Assembly: GCA_025359085.1 (NCBI GenBank)
Contig: JANYHL010000043.1
Location: forward strand, 17,020 to 81,019
Source: Gammaproteobacteria bacterium
GTDB lineage: Bacteria; Pseudomonadota; Gammaproteobacteria; Burkholderiales; Burkholderiaceae_C
Direction: 5' to 3'
DNA length: 64,000 nucleotides
Position 1 is the stretch's first letter; each line of letters starts with the position of its first letter. Shown piece by piece: positions 1-9,824 of this stretch. Below the pieces are notes generated by a model that did not search any database, was not told the DNA's origin, and worked only from the letters and a program-made list of their open reading frames with translations. Both the position numbers and the translations under genes were made by a program.

Positions 1-304
1 GCGCCACGGTGGGTTTGGGACAGGTGTAGATCACGCGCAGCATCTCGGCCAGTTGCGCGGCATCGGCCAGGTTTTCAGCGTGGCTGTAATCGGCCATGCG
101 ACGCATCCAGTTCAGGTCGGCGCCGGCGCAAAAGGCCGGGCCCACGGCGGCCAGGACGATGGCGCGCACTTGCGGGTCCTGACCCAGTTCGGTGAACGCC
201 GTTGTGAGTTCGGCAATCACTTCGTCATTAAAGGCGTTGCGCACCTCTGGGCGGTTCAAGGTCACCCGCGCCACCGCGCCGGGTTGAATGTTCAGTGTTG
301 CCAT
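1..304 (-). CDS. liuC: Enoyl-CoA hydratase/isomerase family protein, partial (probable methylglutaconyl-CoA hydratase)
   Basis: Only the first 101 codons are present; the 3' end lies beyond the left window edge. The ATG at 304 opens a typical crotonase N-terminus, with TLNRPEVRNAF at residues 15-25 and the oxyanion-hole segment GPAFCAGADL at residues 55-64. Crotonases hydrate enoyl-CoA thioesters in the cytoplasm. It lies 56 bp downstream of the carboxylase beta subunit, and in leucine pathways the hydratase acting on 3-methylglutaconyl-CoA usually occupies this position. The family is clear from sequence; the substrate is inferred from context. Confidence 0.85.
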   Translation of the reverse strand, partial: MATLNIQPGAVARVTLNRPEVRNAFNDEVIAELTTAFTELGQDPQVRAIVLAAVGPAFCAGADLNWMRRMADYSHAENLADAAQLAEMLRVIYTCPKPTVA

Positions 305-360
305 ATGGGTCGGCCTTGCAAGGTCTTCATCACATCAAAAATTGTGTCGCAGCGGCGCAA

Positions 361-1983
<1,623 letters not shown>

Positions 1984-1993
1984 ACAACTTCTT

Positions 1994-3715
1994 TCAGGCG
2001 GTTTTGTCTTCTTGCAGCCCGAGCTGCTGCTTCATGTCATCACGAATTTTGAACTTCTGGATCTTGCCGGTCACGGTCATCGGGAACTCGGTCACAAAGC
2101 GAATGTAGCGGGGCACCTTGTAGTGCGCAATCTGGCCCTTGCAGAAGGCCTTGACATCGTCCTCGTTCAAAGTCTGGCCCGCCTTCGGGATGATCCAGGC
2201 GCACAGTTCTTCACCGTATTTGGCGTCTGGAATGCCGACCACCTGCACATCCTGAATCTGGGGGTGGCGATAGAGAAACTCTTCGATCTCGCGCGGGTAG
2301 ATGTTTTCGCCGCCGCGAATCACCATGTCCTTGATGCGCCCGACGATGTTGACATAGCCCTCCATGTCCATGGTCGCCAGGTCGCCGGTGTGCATCCAGC
2401 CCTGGGCGTCAATCGCCTCTGCCGTGCGGTTCGGGTCTTCCCAGTAGCCGTGCATGACCGAGTAGCCGCGCGTGCACAGCTCGCCCGACACGCCCGGCGC
2501 CACGGTTTCTCCGCTGAGCGGATCGATCACCTTGACCTGCAAATGCGGTTGCACCAGGCCGACCGTCGCCACCCGTTTTTCCAGCGGCGTGCTGGTGCTG
2601 CTCTGGCAGCTGACCGGGCTGGTTTCGGTCATGCCGTAGGCAATCGTGACTTCAAGCATGTGCATGTCGCGCATCACGCGCTTCATGATTTCGGTCGGGC
2701 AGGGTGAGCCGGCCATGATGCCGGTGCGCAGGCTCGACAGGTCGAACTCATGGAAGCGCGGGTGGTCCAGCTCGGCAATGAACATCGTCGGCACGCCGTG
2801 CAGCCCGGTGCATTGCTCGTCCTGCACGGTTTGCAACACGGCCAGCGCATCAAAGCCATCGCTCGGGTAAACAATGGTGGCGCCGTGCGTGAGGCAGGCC
2901 AGGTTGCCCAGCACCATGCCAAAGCAGTGGTACAACGGCACCGGAATGCACAGGCGGTCAGCGGGTGTGAGCTGCATGGCCTCGCCAATGAAAAAACCAT
3001 TGTTCAGGATGTTGCGGTGCGTCAGCGTGGCGCCTTTCGGGAAGCCGGTGGTGCCGCTGGTGAACTGGATGTTGATCGGATCAAACGGGTGCAGCAATTT
3101 GGCAATGGCCGCCAGGCGTGGATCAGCCGCATCACCGCTTGCCAGCAGCCGGGAGAAGCGCAGCAGGCCCGGCGCTTCGTCGGCCTGGCCCGGCTCGTCA
3201 AGCCACACCACGGTGCGCAGCTGCGGCAGGCGGGCGGACAGCAGCGCACCCGGCTGCGCCGTGTTCAATTCCGGTGCCAGCTCGCGCAGCATGCCCAGGT
3301 AGTCGCTGGTCTTGAAACGCGCCATGGTGACCAAGGCTTTGCACCCGACCTTGTTCAGGGCGTAGTCCAGCTCGGCCACGCGGTAGGCCGGGTTGATGTT
3401 GACCAGTATCAGGCCGACCTTGGCGGTGGCGAGTTGCATCAGCAGCCATTGCGCGTTGTTGTGCGACCAGATGCCGACCCGGTCGCCCGGCTGCAGGCCG
3501 AGGCCGAGCAAGGCACTGGCCAGTTGCTGGCTGGCGGTTTGCAGTTCGCGGTAGCTGTAACGCAACTGCTGGTGCGAGCTGACCAGGGCTGGGTGCTCGG
3601 GCTGGCGCGCCACCATGGCGTCAAAAAAATCGCCCAGCGTTTGCTCGATCAAAGGCACATCGGTGGCGCCGCTGGACAAACTGCAGGTCAAGGCAGGCGC
3701 AGGGGTTGGTGTCAT
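1994..3715 (-). CDS. AMP-dependent acyl-CoA synthetase (ligase)
   Basis: This 573-residue enzyme of the ANL superfamily activates a carboxylic acid to its acyl-CoA through an acyl-adenylate. The P-loop-like core [18 protein letters not shown] spans residues 216-233, GMTETSPVS follows, and the C-terminal catalytic-lysine segment is MTVTGKIQK. The frame is open well upstream, but ATG 3715 gives the first plausible N-terminus and leaves 123 bp to the divergent araC-type gene. Synthetases of this clade often sit in liu clusters and supply medium or branched acyl-CoAs. The exact substrate cannot be read from sequence. Confidence 0.88.
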   Translation of the reverse strand: MTPTPAPALTCSLSSGATDVPLIEQTLGDFFDAMVARQPEHPALVSSHQQLRYSYRELQTASQQLASALLGLGLQPGDRVGIWSHNNAQWLLMQLATAKVGLILVNINPAYRVAELDYALNKVGCKALVTMARFKTSDYLGMLRELAPELNTAQPGALLSARLPQLRTVVWLDEPGQADEAPGLLRFSRLLASGDAADPRLAAIAKLLHPFDPINIQFTSGTTGFPKGATLTHRNILNNGFFIGEAMQLTPADRLCIPVPLYHCFGMVLGNLACLTHGATIVYPSDGFDALAVLQTVQDEQCTGLHGVPTMFIAELDHPRFHEFDLSSLRTGIMAGSPCPTEIMKRVMRDMHMLEVTIAYGMTETSPVSCQSSTSTPLEKRVATVGLVQPHLQVKVIDPLSGETVAPGVSGELCTRGYSVMHGYWEDPNRTAEAIDAQGWMHTGDLATMDMEGYVNIVGRIKDMVIRGGENIYPREIEEFLYRHPQIQDVQVVGIPDAKYGEELCAWIIPKAGQTLNEDDVKAFCKGQIAHYKVPRYIRFVTEFPMTVTGKIQKFKIRDDMKQQLGLQEDKTA

Positions 3716-3838
3716 AGGTATTTTCCCAAACGGGCACAAGCCCGGACAAGCATCGGACCTGCCAGCATAGCGCCCAATAGCCCTGCGCGTGCGCCACCCA
3801 GGTTGCAAATTGTGCCATATGACCCCATACTGCAGCCC

Positions 3839-4900
3839 ATGCCTTCCCGCTCGCTTCTTCCCGCGCTCGTCGGCGCCCGCCTGAGCGCCGGCCCGGCTGT
3901 CACCCCGATTGCCTTTGTCAATGCCATTGTGCAGGCCTATGCGCGCCAGCAGCAAAACCCGGCCAAGGCCTTGGCATGGGCACAAATTGCGCCAGCAGCC
4001 CTGGCTGACCCGACCGCGCGCATCAGCGCCGCCCAAATGGAGCGCATCTCGGGGGCCGCCATGCAGGAGCTCGACGACGAAGCGCTGGGCTGGTTCAGCC
4101 GCCGCCTGCCCTGGGGCAGCTATGGCATGCTGGCGCGTGCCAGCATCAGCGCGCCCACCTTGGGCCTGGCGCTGCGGCGCTGGTGCCGCCACCACGGCCT
4201 GATAGCCGATGACATCAGCCTGCAATTGACGGTGGCGGGCGACACGGCCACCTTGTCGATTACCGAGCACCGGCCCTTGGGCGACTGGCGCGAGTTCTGC
4301 CTGGTGTCGGTGTTGCGCAACATTCACGGCCTGGCCTGCTGGCTGATCGACTCGCGCATCCCCTTGCAGGGTGCGCAGTTTCCGTTTGCCGCCCCCCAGC
4401 ACCAGGACGTCTATGGCGTGTTGTTCTCCGGCCCGAGCGCGTTCAACACCGAGTCGGCCGCGATCCGCTTTGATGCGCGCTACCTGCCGCTGCCGCTGCG
4501 CCGCGATGAGCCCGCCCTGCAGCAGATGCTGCAACGTGCGCTGCCCTTGACCGTGCTGCAATACCGGCGCGACCGCCTGCTGGTGCAACGCGTGCGCCAG
4601 GCACTGCTCAGCCAGCCGGATCAGAGCCACAACGCGGACGATTTGGCGGCATGGCTCAAACTTTCACCGCGCACCCTGCATCGCCAGCTCAAAGACGAAG
4701 GGGCCTCGCTCCAGGCACTTAAAGACGAGGTGCGTCAGAGTCGCGCACTGGCGCTGTTGCTGCGCACCGCGCGCCCGATCAAGCAGGTGGCGCAAGGGGC
4801 CGGGTTTCAGAACGAGAAGAGTTTCATCCGGGCTTTTCGCGGCTGGACCGGTACCTCGCCCGCGGAGTTTCGGCGTTCCGGGGCCGCCAGCGCCGACTGA
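3839..4900 (+). CDS. AraC family transcriptional regulator
   Basis: This 353-residue protein has an N-terminal ligand-binding region of the arabinose-binding-like (OruR/ArgR type) kind. The C-terminal double helix-turn-helix, from about residue 255, includes [19 protein letters not shown] and ends [21 protein letters not shown]. It is transcribed divergently from the acyl-CoA synthetase with 123 bp between starts, so it probably controls that gene and the liuB-liuC genes behind it. The frame is open upstream, but only antisense to the synthetase; ATG 3839 is the natural start. The effector is unknown. Confidence 0.88.
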   Translation: MPSRSLLPALVGARLSAGPAVTPIAFVNAIVQAYARQQQNPAKALAWAQIAPAALADPTARISAAQMERISGAAMQELDDEALGWFSRRLPWGSYGMLARASISAPTLGLALRRWCRHHGLIADDISLQLTVAGDTATLSITEHRPLGDWREFCLVSVLRNIHGLACWLIDSRIPLQGAQFPFAAPQHQDVYGVLFSGPSAFNTESAAIRFDARYLPLPLRRDEPALQQMLQRALPLTVLQYRRDRLLVQRVRQALLSQPDQSHNADDLAAWLKLSPRTLHRQLKDEGASLQALKDEVRQSRALALLLRTARPIKQVAQGAGFQNEKSFIRAFRGWTGTSPAEFRRSGAASAD

Positions 4901-4916
4901 AGCCCCACCAGGGGCT
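4901..4916 (+). terminator. Possible weak terminator after the araC-type gene
   Basis: AGCCCC and GGGGCT form a 6-bp stem around the loop ACCA directly after the stop codon. The following sequence has only a loose T-rich stretch, so this is tentative. Confidence 0.35.
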
Positions 4917-5535
4917 GATTCTCTGCTATTCATTTTGTGGATAACTTGCCAGGCCAGGCCTCAGACCGGGCCCGCCAAGCCAGCCCGGGAGCGCGCCGCC
5001 AGGTCAGCGCCGCCGAACAGACCGCGCGAGCCGGTTTGCCATTCGGTCGGCCTCCGCCCTGGACTCCACAAAATATGTGGATAACTTTGTGCACCAACTG
5101 CAGGACAACCCGGCAAACCCTTGCTGGGCGCGGGCTGCAACAGATTGCCTGATAAATAAGCGCCTGGTATAAGTCCTCATTAATGGACCAATTAGGTAAA
5201 AACCCTTAGCAGAAAAATACACCCGAAGGTCTCTGGAAGAATTTATTACGAGCCAATAAGTCTAAAAAATACCCCCCTGTCGGACGCCCTTGAGAGCGCA
5301 AAAACAGGCCAGCATTGATGCACAGCTTCTGTGGATAACTTTGTGGACCACCAGACTGGAAAGCCGCCCAAGCCACAGCCGGTGCGGGCTGCGCCACGAA
5401 GCCCAATAAAGAGGCAAGCGTGGCACCCGGCCAGCGCCGCCAACCCAAATAGCTATATATTTAGTAGCTTGTAGCGCTTGCTACACGCGGGCTGCGGGTC
5501 AATTTGTTATAAATTTCGGTCTGCCCAGCAAGGGA
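4917..5535. other. Gene-free region with three perfect DnaA boxes
   Basis: No convincing gene is present. TGTGGATAA, the complement of the consensus DnaA box TTATCCACA, occurs at 4936-4944, 5076-5084 and 5330-5338, always in the same orientation. The second and third share the longer context TGTGGATAACTTTGTG. Between them, about 5145-5275 is clearly richer in A and T than its surroundings. A dispersed-repeat copy closes the region at 5446-5516. No dnaA, dnaN, parA or gyrB lies nearby, so a titration or regulatory site is likelier than the chromosomal origin. Confidence 0.7.
5446..5516 (+). repeat. Dispersed repeat copy R2
   Basis: Family signature is present: AATAGCTATATATTTAGTAG, GTAGCGCTTGCTACACGCGG, then GCTGCGGGTCAATTTG. 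It is intergenic, downstream of the acyl-CoA dehydrogenase gene that ends at 5536. Confidence 0.7.
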
Positions 5536-6666
5536 TCAAGAGAGTGCCCGCTGAATAATGATCTTCTGCACGTCGGAGGTGCCTTCGTAAATCTGGCAGA
5601 CGCGCACGTCGCGGTAAATGCGCTCAACCGGAAAGTCGCTCACATAACCATAGCCGCCCAGGGTCTGGATGGCGGCGCTGCAGACTTTCTCAGAAATTTC
5701 GCTGGCAAACAGTTTCGCCATGGCGGCTTCTTTCAGGCACGGGCGCCCGGCGTCGCGCAGGGCGGCGGCATGCCAGATCAGCTGGCGCGCGGCCTCCAGT
5801 TGCGTCGCGCAGTCGGCCAAGCGGAAGCCGACCGCCTGGTGGTTGAAGATGGCGGTGCCAAAGCTTTGCCGCTCTTTGGCATAGGCCAGCGCCACCTCAA
5901 ACGCGCTGCGCGCCATGCCGACACTTTGCGCGGCAATGCCGATGCGACCGCCCTCGAGCGCGCCCAACGCAATGCGGTAGCCCTCGCCTTCGGCCCCAAT
6001 CAGGTTTTCCACCGGAATGCGGCAGTTGTCAAAGTTGATCTGCGCGGTGTCGCTGCTGTGCTGGCCGAGCTTGTCTTCCAGTCGGGCCACCACATAGCCG
6101 GGGGCCTTGGTCGGCACGATAAAGGCACTCATGCCTTTCTTGCCCGCGCCCTTGTCGGTCACCGCAATGACGATGGCGACATCGCCGTTTTTGCCGCTGG
6201 TGATGAACTGCTTGACGCCGTTGATGACGTAGCCATCGCCTTCCTTGACCGCCGTGGTGCGCAGGCCGGACGCGTCCGACCCCACATGCGGCTCGGTCAG
6301 GCAAAACGCGCCCAGCAAGCGGCCTTGCGCCAGGGGGGTGAGCCACTGCTTTTTCTGCGCCGCGTTGCCGTAGCGCAGCAGAATGGCGTTGACCGGGCAG
6401 TTGGTGACGCTGATGGCGGTGCTGGTGCCGCCGTCACCGGCGGCGATTTCTTCCAGCACCAGCGCCACCGTCAGGTAATCCATATTGGCGCCGCCCAAGT
6501 CTTCGGGCACGCAGATGCCATAAGCACCCAAGGCGGCCAAGCCCTGGTGCGCTTCTTTGGGAAAGCTGTGCTCCTTGTCCCAGCGGGCGGCGTGCGGCCA
6601 GAGCTCGGTCTGGGCAAAGTCGCGCACCGCGTCGCGGATCATTTCCTGGTCTGGGGTCAATAACAT
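5536..6666 (-). CDS. Acyl-CoA dehydrogenase
   Basis: This 376-residue flavoprotein oxidises acyl-CoA to 2-enoyl-CoA and passes electrons to ETF. Hallmarks are FCLTEPHVGSDASG (FAD/substrate loop), YVINGVKQFITSG, ERQSFGTAIFNHQAVGFRLAD, IQTLGGYGYVSDFPVERIYRD and the C-terminal IYEGTSDVQK, whose glutamate is the catalytic base in short-chain acyl-CoA dehydrogenases. ATG 6666 is preferred over an in-frame TTG at 6672. It is on the same strand as the surrounding catabolic genes, but the restriction-modification cassette separates it from the thiolase. The chain-length preference is not evident. Confidence 0.92.
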   Translation of the reverse strand: MLLTPDQEMIRDAVRDFAQTELWPHAARWDKEHSFPKEAHQGLAALGAYGICVPEDLGGANMDYLTVALVLEEIAAGDGGTSTAISVTNCPVNAILLRYGNAAQKKQWLTPLAQGRLLGAFCLTEPHVGSDASGLRTTAVKEGDGYVINGVKQFITSGKNGDVAIVIAVTDKGAGKKGMSAFIVPTKAPGYVVARLEDKLGQHSSDTAQINFDNCRIPVENLIGAEGEGYRIALGALEGGRIGIAAQSVGMARSAFEVALAYAKERQSFGTAIFNHQAVGFRLADCATQLEAARQLIWHAAALRDAGRPCLKEAAMAKLFASEISEKVCSAAIQTLGGYGYVSDFPVERIYRDVRVCQIYEGTSDVQKIIIQRALS

Positions 6667-6689
6667 GGGCAAAGCCCGAAAGCGTCCAT

Positions 6690-6754
6690 AAAAATTTAGG
6701 AAAAATTGGGCTCTAGCCCACGTATCTATTGCGCTACCTGCTACTCTATTTAAA
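6690..6754 (-). repeat. Dispersed repeat copy R3
   Basis: AAAAATTGGGCTCTAGCCCA and TATTGCGCTACCTGCTAC mark a well-preserved copy. It lies between the acyl-CoA dehydrogenase start and the restriction endonuclease stop. With R4 in the same orientation it brackets the restriction-modification genes. Confidence 0.75.
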
Positions 6755-6777
6755 GCGATTCAAAAACAAGATCGATG

Positions 6778-7389
6778 TCAAACATCAATACCAATGAGCA
6801 CCAACGGCACCGAGGGCACACCGCGACCATTGCGAATCACGTTGTAGAACTCGCCCTCGTAGTAGGCCACGCCTGAACTCATTTGGGCTTGCAGCGCTTT
6901 CATCGGCAGAATTTCCACGCCAACATCAATTTCGTCTCGCACATAAAAGGCCAGGTGCTTGACAAAGAGGTCATACGCCACAAAAGCATATTTGCCGAAC
7001 TGCACTTCAACCGCTACTCGCTCTTTGACAAAGTCCGTCTGGTTGTAGCTTGAGATAGGCAACTCGCCCGCAGCCAGAATTTCCTGCTTTTGCTCTGCGG
7101 CGGTCATCGACAACGTTTTGCGTATCAATTTCTCGTTGCGCGTTACCCAATAGCTGACGCGGCTTTCCGCCCAACCGGTCGCATTCAAGGACTGTTTGAA
7201 TACGGCATTCATGTCGATCGGGCTGTACAAGAGCTTGTCCAGAGTTCGCTTCTCTTTGGACACTTTGGTGCGGCACGCTGCCGCATCAATGGACAAAACG
7301 ACGCGCTCAATTTCCGCCCATAAATGGGGCCGATGCACCAGAAGAAATTCCAGACCGTTGAGATGTGAATAGGTCTCAGCGATCTTCAT
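6778..7389 (-). CDS. BglII-family type II restriction endonuclease
   Basis: This 203-residue protein carries the segment DFVKERVAVEVQF at residues 119-131. It aligns with the catalytic stretch of R.BglII: Asp119, Glu128 and Gln130 keep the spacing of BglII Asp84, Glu93 and Gln95. The rest is compatible in length with BglII/BstYI-type enzymes (about 200-223 residues). The gene overlaps the upstream methyltransferase by 14 bp (7376-7389), the usual protect-first order. Recognition of a GATC-centred site such as AGATCT or RGATCY is inferred from family only. Base composition looks lower in GC than the neighbouring catabolic genes, suggesting acquisition. Confidence 0.8.
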   Translation of the reverse strand: MKIAETYSHLNGLEFLLVHRPHLWAEIERVVLSIDAAACRTKVSKEKRTLDKLLYSPIDMNAVFKQSLNATGWAESRVSYWVTRNEKLIRKTLSMTAAEQKQEILAAGELPISSYNQTDFVKERVAVEVQFGKYAFVAYDLFVKHLAFYVRDEIDVGVEILPMKALQAQMSSGVAYYEGEFYNVIRNGRGVPSVPLVLIGIDV

Positions 7390-8326
7390 GAATGGCCACC
7401 TCGTAAACGGATTGTTCCTGCATCAGCTTGAGCTGCATGGGTGACACCTCTGGCACTTTCCAATGGTTGGTTGTAAGGGAATGCCCAGCCAATTCCGGGT
7501 CAAAAACCGGCTTGTGCATCGGTCGCGTCGCCAGACGACCGGCCAACTGCTCCCGCACCCGGTCGTGGGCAATTTTGACGTAATCATCGGCCAATTCAGC
7601 CCCCATGCCGCGACGACCTTGCCTGAGGGCCGCAATGACCGATGTGCCCGACCCCAAAAAGGGGTCCAGCACCCAGTCATCTTCATCGGTCAGTGCCAGC
7701 ACGAAGCGCTCCACCAACTCGACTGGGAACTGGCACGGATGCGCGGTTTTTTCAACATGGTTGCTTTTTACATTTGGAATGATCCACACGTCACCCGGGT
7801 TTTTACCCAAAGGATTGCCGGACAATTCCCCTGCTTTGGGCCCTTTGAAATGGCGCTTTCCCGGGTATTTTTGCGGCACCCGCACCGGGTCAAGATTGAA
7901 TTTGTAGTCTTTGGTCTTACTGAACCACAACACTGTTTCGTAACGCCCCGAAAAGCGCTTTGAGCAATGCAAGCCATGCTCGAAATGCCAAACAATGCGG
8001 TTGCGCAATTGCAGCCCCAGACGTTCGAAAATGGGATATAAAACAATGTCAAGCGGTGTAATCTGACCTTTGTCGACAAAATTGCCCACTTGCCAGCAAA
8101 TACTGCCGCTGGGAGACAGCACCCTGACACATGATTCAATGACTTTTTGCTGCTGCGACACGTAGTCCTTCAGACTCAGTTTCGTTTCGTAGGGCTTGCC
8201 AATGTTGTAGGGCGGGGAGGTGATCACCAGTTGCACGGACTCATCCGGAATGTCGCGCAGCAACGTCAGGCAATCCCCGCCGTACACCACGGCCAGGGCG
8301 TCCTTATCAAATTTGGGGGAGATCAT
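7376..8326 (-). CDS. Type II DNA methyltransferase (beta class), partner of the BglII-like endonuclease
   Basis: This 316-residue protein is an S-adenosylmethionine-dependent DNA amino-methyltransferase. Catalytic motif IV, TSPPYN, is at residues 36-41. The AdoMet-binding motif I, DPFLGSGTS, is near residues 221-229. Motif IV before motif I defines the beta class; SPPY is commonest among N4-cytosine enzymes but also occurs in N6-adenine enzymes. ATG 8326 is preferred to an upstream TTG because AAGGAA sits about 7 bp before it. It protects the site cut by the adjacent endonuclease. Confidence 0.87.
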   Translation of the reverse strand: MISPKFDKDALAVVYGGDCLTLLRDIPDESVQLVITSPPYNIGKPYETKLSLKDYVSQQQKVIESCVRVLSPSGSICWQVGNFVDKGQITPLDIVLYPIFERLGLQLRNRIVWHFEHGLHCSKRFSGRYETVLWFSKTKDYKFNLDPVRVPQKYPGKRHFKGPKAGELSGNPLGKNPGDVWIIPNVKSNHVEKTAHPCQFPVELVERFVLALTDEDDWVLDPFLGSGTSVIAALRQGRRGMGAELADDYVKIAHDRVREQLAGRLATRPMHKPVFDPELAGHSLTTNHWKVPEVSPMQLKLMQEQSVYEVAIHEDR

Positions 8327-8380
8327 TCGGCAATTCCTTGTTCTAAACCGGTTCAGTTTGCCAGATCCCAACGTTCCCGC

Positions 8381-8450
8381 AAAAATAATGGAAAAAGTGG
8401 CGCTAGCCCGCGTCCAACTTGGGTAGTAAGCTATTTAATTTATAGCATTT
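8381..8450 (-). repeat. Dispersed repeat copy R4
   Basis: AATGGAAAAAGTGGCGCTAG and CCCGCGTCCAAC, then AAGCTATTTAATTTATAGC, mark this copy. Its edge overlaps the thiolase 3' end: the stop at 8440-8442 lies inside the repeat. Confidence 0.65.
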
Positions 8451-9633
8451 CTAGCGCCAGCGCGGTTCCTTCTCCACCCCCGATGCAGAGCGTGGCAATC
8501 CCTTTTTTCAGGCCACGCGCCTGCAGCGCGTACAGCAGCGTCACGATGATGCGGGCACCGCTGCAGCCAATCGGGTGGCCCAGGGCGCAGGCACCGCCGT
8601 TGACGTTGACGATCTCGTGGCTCAATTTGAGGTCGTGCATCAGTGCCATCGGCACCACGGCAAAGGCTTCGTTCACTTCCCACAGGTCCACGTCTTTCAC
8701 CGCCCAGCCGGCTTTGGCTAGGGCTTTTTGGCTGGCACCGATGGGCGCCGTGGAGAACCATTCGGGCTCTTGCGCATGCACGGCATGGCTGACGATGCGC
8801 GCCAGCGGCTGGCAACCGAGTTGGGCGGCGGTAGAGGCGCGCATCAGCACCAGCGCGGCAGCACCGTCGTTGATGCTGGAGCTGCTGGCCGCCGTGATGG
8901 TGCCGTCTTTCTTGAAGGCCGGTTTCAGCGACGAAATCTTGTCGAGCTTGACTTTGCCGGGACCCTGGTCGATCGAAATCACGGTGTCGCCCGCGCGGCC
9001 CTTGATCGTCACCGGTGCGATCTCCAAGGCAAAGGCGCCGGAGGTGGTGGCGGCCTGCGCGCGCTGCACGCTGGTGGTGGCAAAGGCGTCTTGCTGCGCG
9101 CGGGTAAAGCCATACTTGGCGGCGCAATCTTCGCCGAAGGTGCCCATCGAGCGGCCGGCTTCGTAGGCGTCTTCCAGGCCGTCGAGCATCATGTGGTCAA
9201 AAATACGGTCGTGGCCAATGCGGTAACCCCCGCGCGCTTTTTGCAGCAAATAGGGCGCATTGGTCATGCTCTCCATGCCGCCGGCGATCAGCACGTCGGC
9301 GCTACCGGCGAGCAGCATGTCGTGGGCAAACATCGTGGCGCGCATGGCGGAACCGCACATTTTGGACAGGGTAACGGCACCGGTGCTGTTGGGCAAACCA
9401 CCCTTGAAGCCCGCCTGGCGCGCCGGTGCCTGGCCTTGGCCAGCCATCAGGCAGTTGCCAAAAATCAGCTCATCCACCATGTCGGCGGTCAATGTTGAGT
9501 TGCGGCTGGCCCGCTCCAGCGCGGCCTGGATGGCGACCCCGCCCAGGTCATGGGCGGCCAGGCCGGCAAAGTCGCCCTGAAAGCTGCCCAAGGGGGTGCG
9601 GGCAGCGCTGACGATAACGATCGCGTCTTTCAT
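8440..9633 (-). CDS. Acetyl-CoA C-acyltransferase (thiolase)
   Basis: This 397-residue thiolase condenses or cleaves acetoacetyl-CoA-type substrates in the cytoplasm. The acyl-accepting cysteine is in LSKMCGSAMRA, and the catalytic histidine and cysteine are in NGGACALGHPIGCSGAR and ATLCIGGGEGTALALE. Complete thiolase N- and C-domains are present at the normal length. In the leucine pathway such an enzyme completes acetoacetate use after HMG-CoA cleavage. Its last two codons and stop fall inside repeat copy R4. The promoter side carries the palindromic element at 9671-9773. Confidence 0.93.
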   Translation of the reverse strand: MKDAIVIVSAARTPLGSFQGDFAGLAAHDLGGVAIQAALERASRNSTLTADMVDELIFGNCLMAGQGQAPARQAGFKGGLPNSTGAVTLSKMCGSAMRATMFAHDMLLAGSADVLIAGGMESMTNAPYLLQKARGGYRIGHDRIFDHMMLDGLEDAYEAGRSMGTFGEDCAAKYGFTRAQQDAFATTSVQRAQAATTSGAFALEIAPVTIKGRAGDTVISIDQGPGKVKLDKISSLKPAFKKDGTITAASSSSINDGAAALVLMRASTAAQLGCQPLARIVSHAVHAQEPEWFSTAPIGASQKALAKAGWAVKDVDLWEVNEAFAVVPMALMHDLKLSHEIVNVNGGACALGHPIGCSGARIIVTLLYALQARGLKKGIATLCIGGGEGTALALEML

Positions 9634-9670
9634 GTCAAGTCCTTTCAGTTAAAAAAACGGTTTTAGCCCC

Positions 9671-9773
9671 CATGCTGTTCAGAGAGTACCCCGTCACCGT
9701 TCGGGCTGAGCCTGTCGAAGCCTGGTAGCCCTTCGACAGGCTCAGGGCGAACGGACTTAAGTGAACAACATTG
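9671..9773. repeat. MITE/REP-like palindromic element, copy 1
   Basis: The element is one large imperfect inverted repeat. The left end ATGCTGTTCA pairs with TGAACAACAT at the right end. The central arms GTTCGGGCTGAGCCTGTCG and CGACAGGCTCAGGGCGAAC flank a short loop. A second copy sits at 33873-34001. No transposase is nearby. It lies between the aceK stop and the thiolase start and could form a strong RNA hairpin. Confidence 0.8.
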
Positions 9774-9824
9774 GGTTCGCCCTCGTGTCCAGTGCGCGAG
9801 CAGCTACTAAAAAAACGAGCGTCA

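Noticed and set aside
4936..5338. The DnaA-box region as the chromosomal replication origin
   Set aside because: No dnaA, dnaN, gyrB, parA or gid genes are near, only three boxes are present, and gene orientation does not switch here.
5206..5448. An 80-codon minus-strand frame in the DnaA-box region
   Set aside because: It has no ribosome site, no recognisable features and spans the A/T-rich stretch and a DnaA box.
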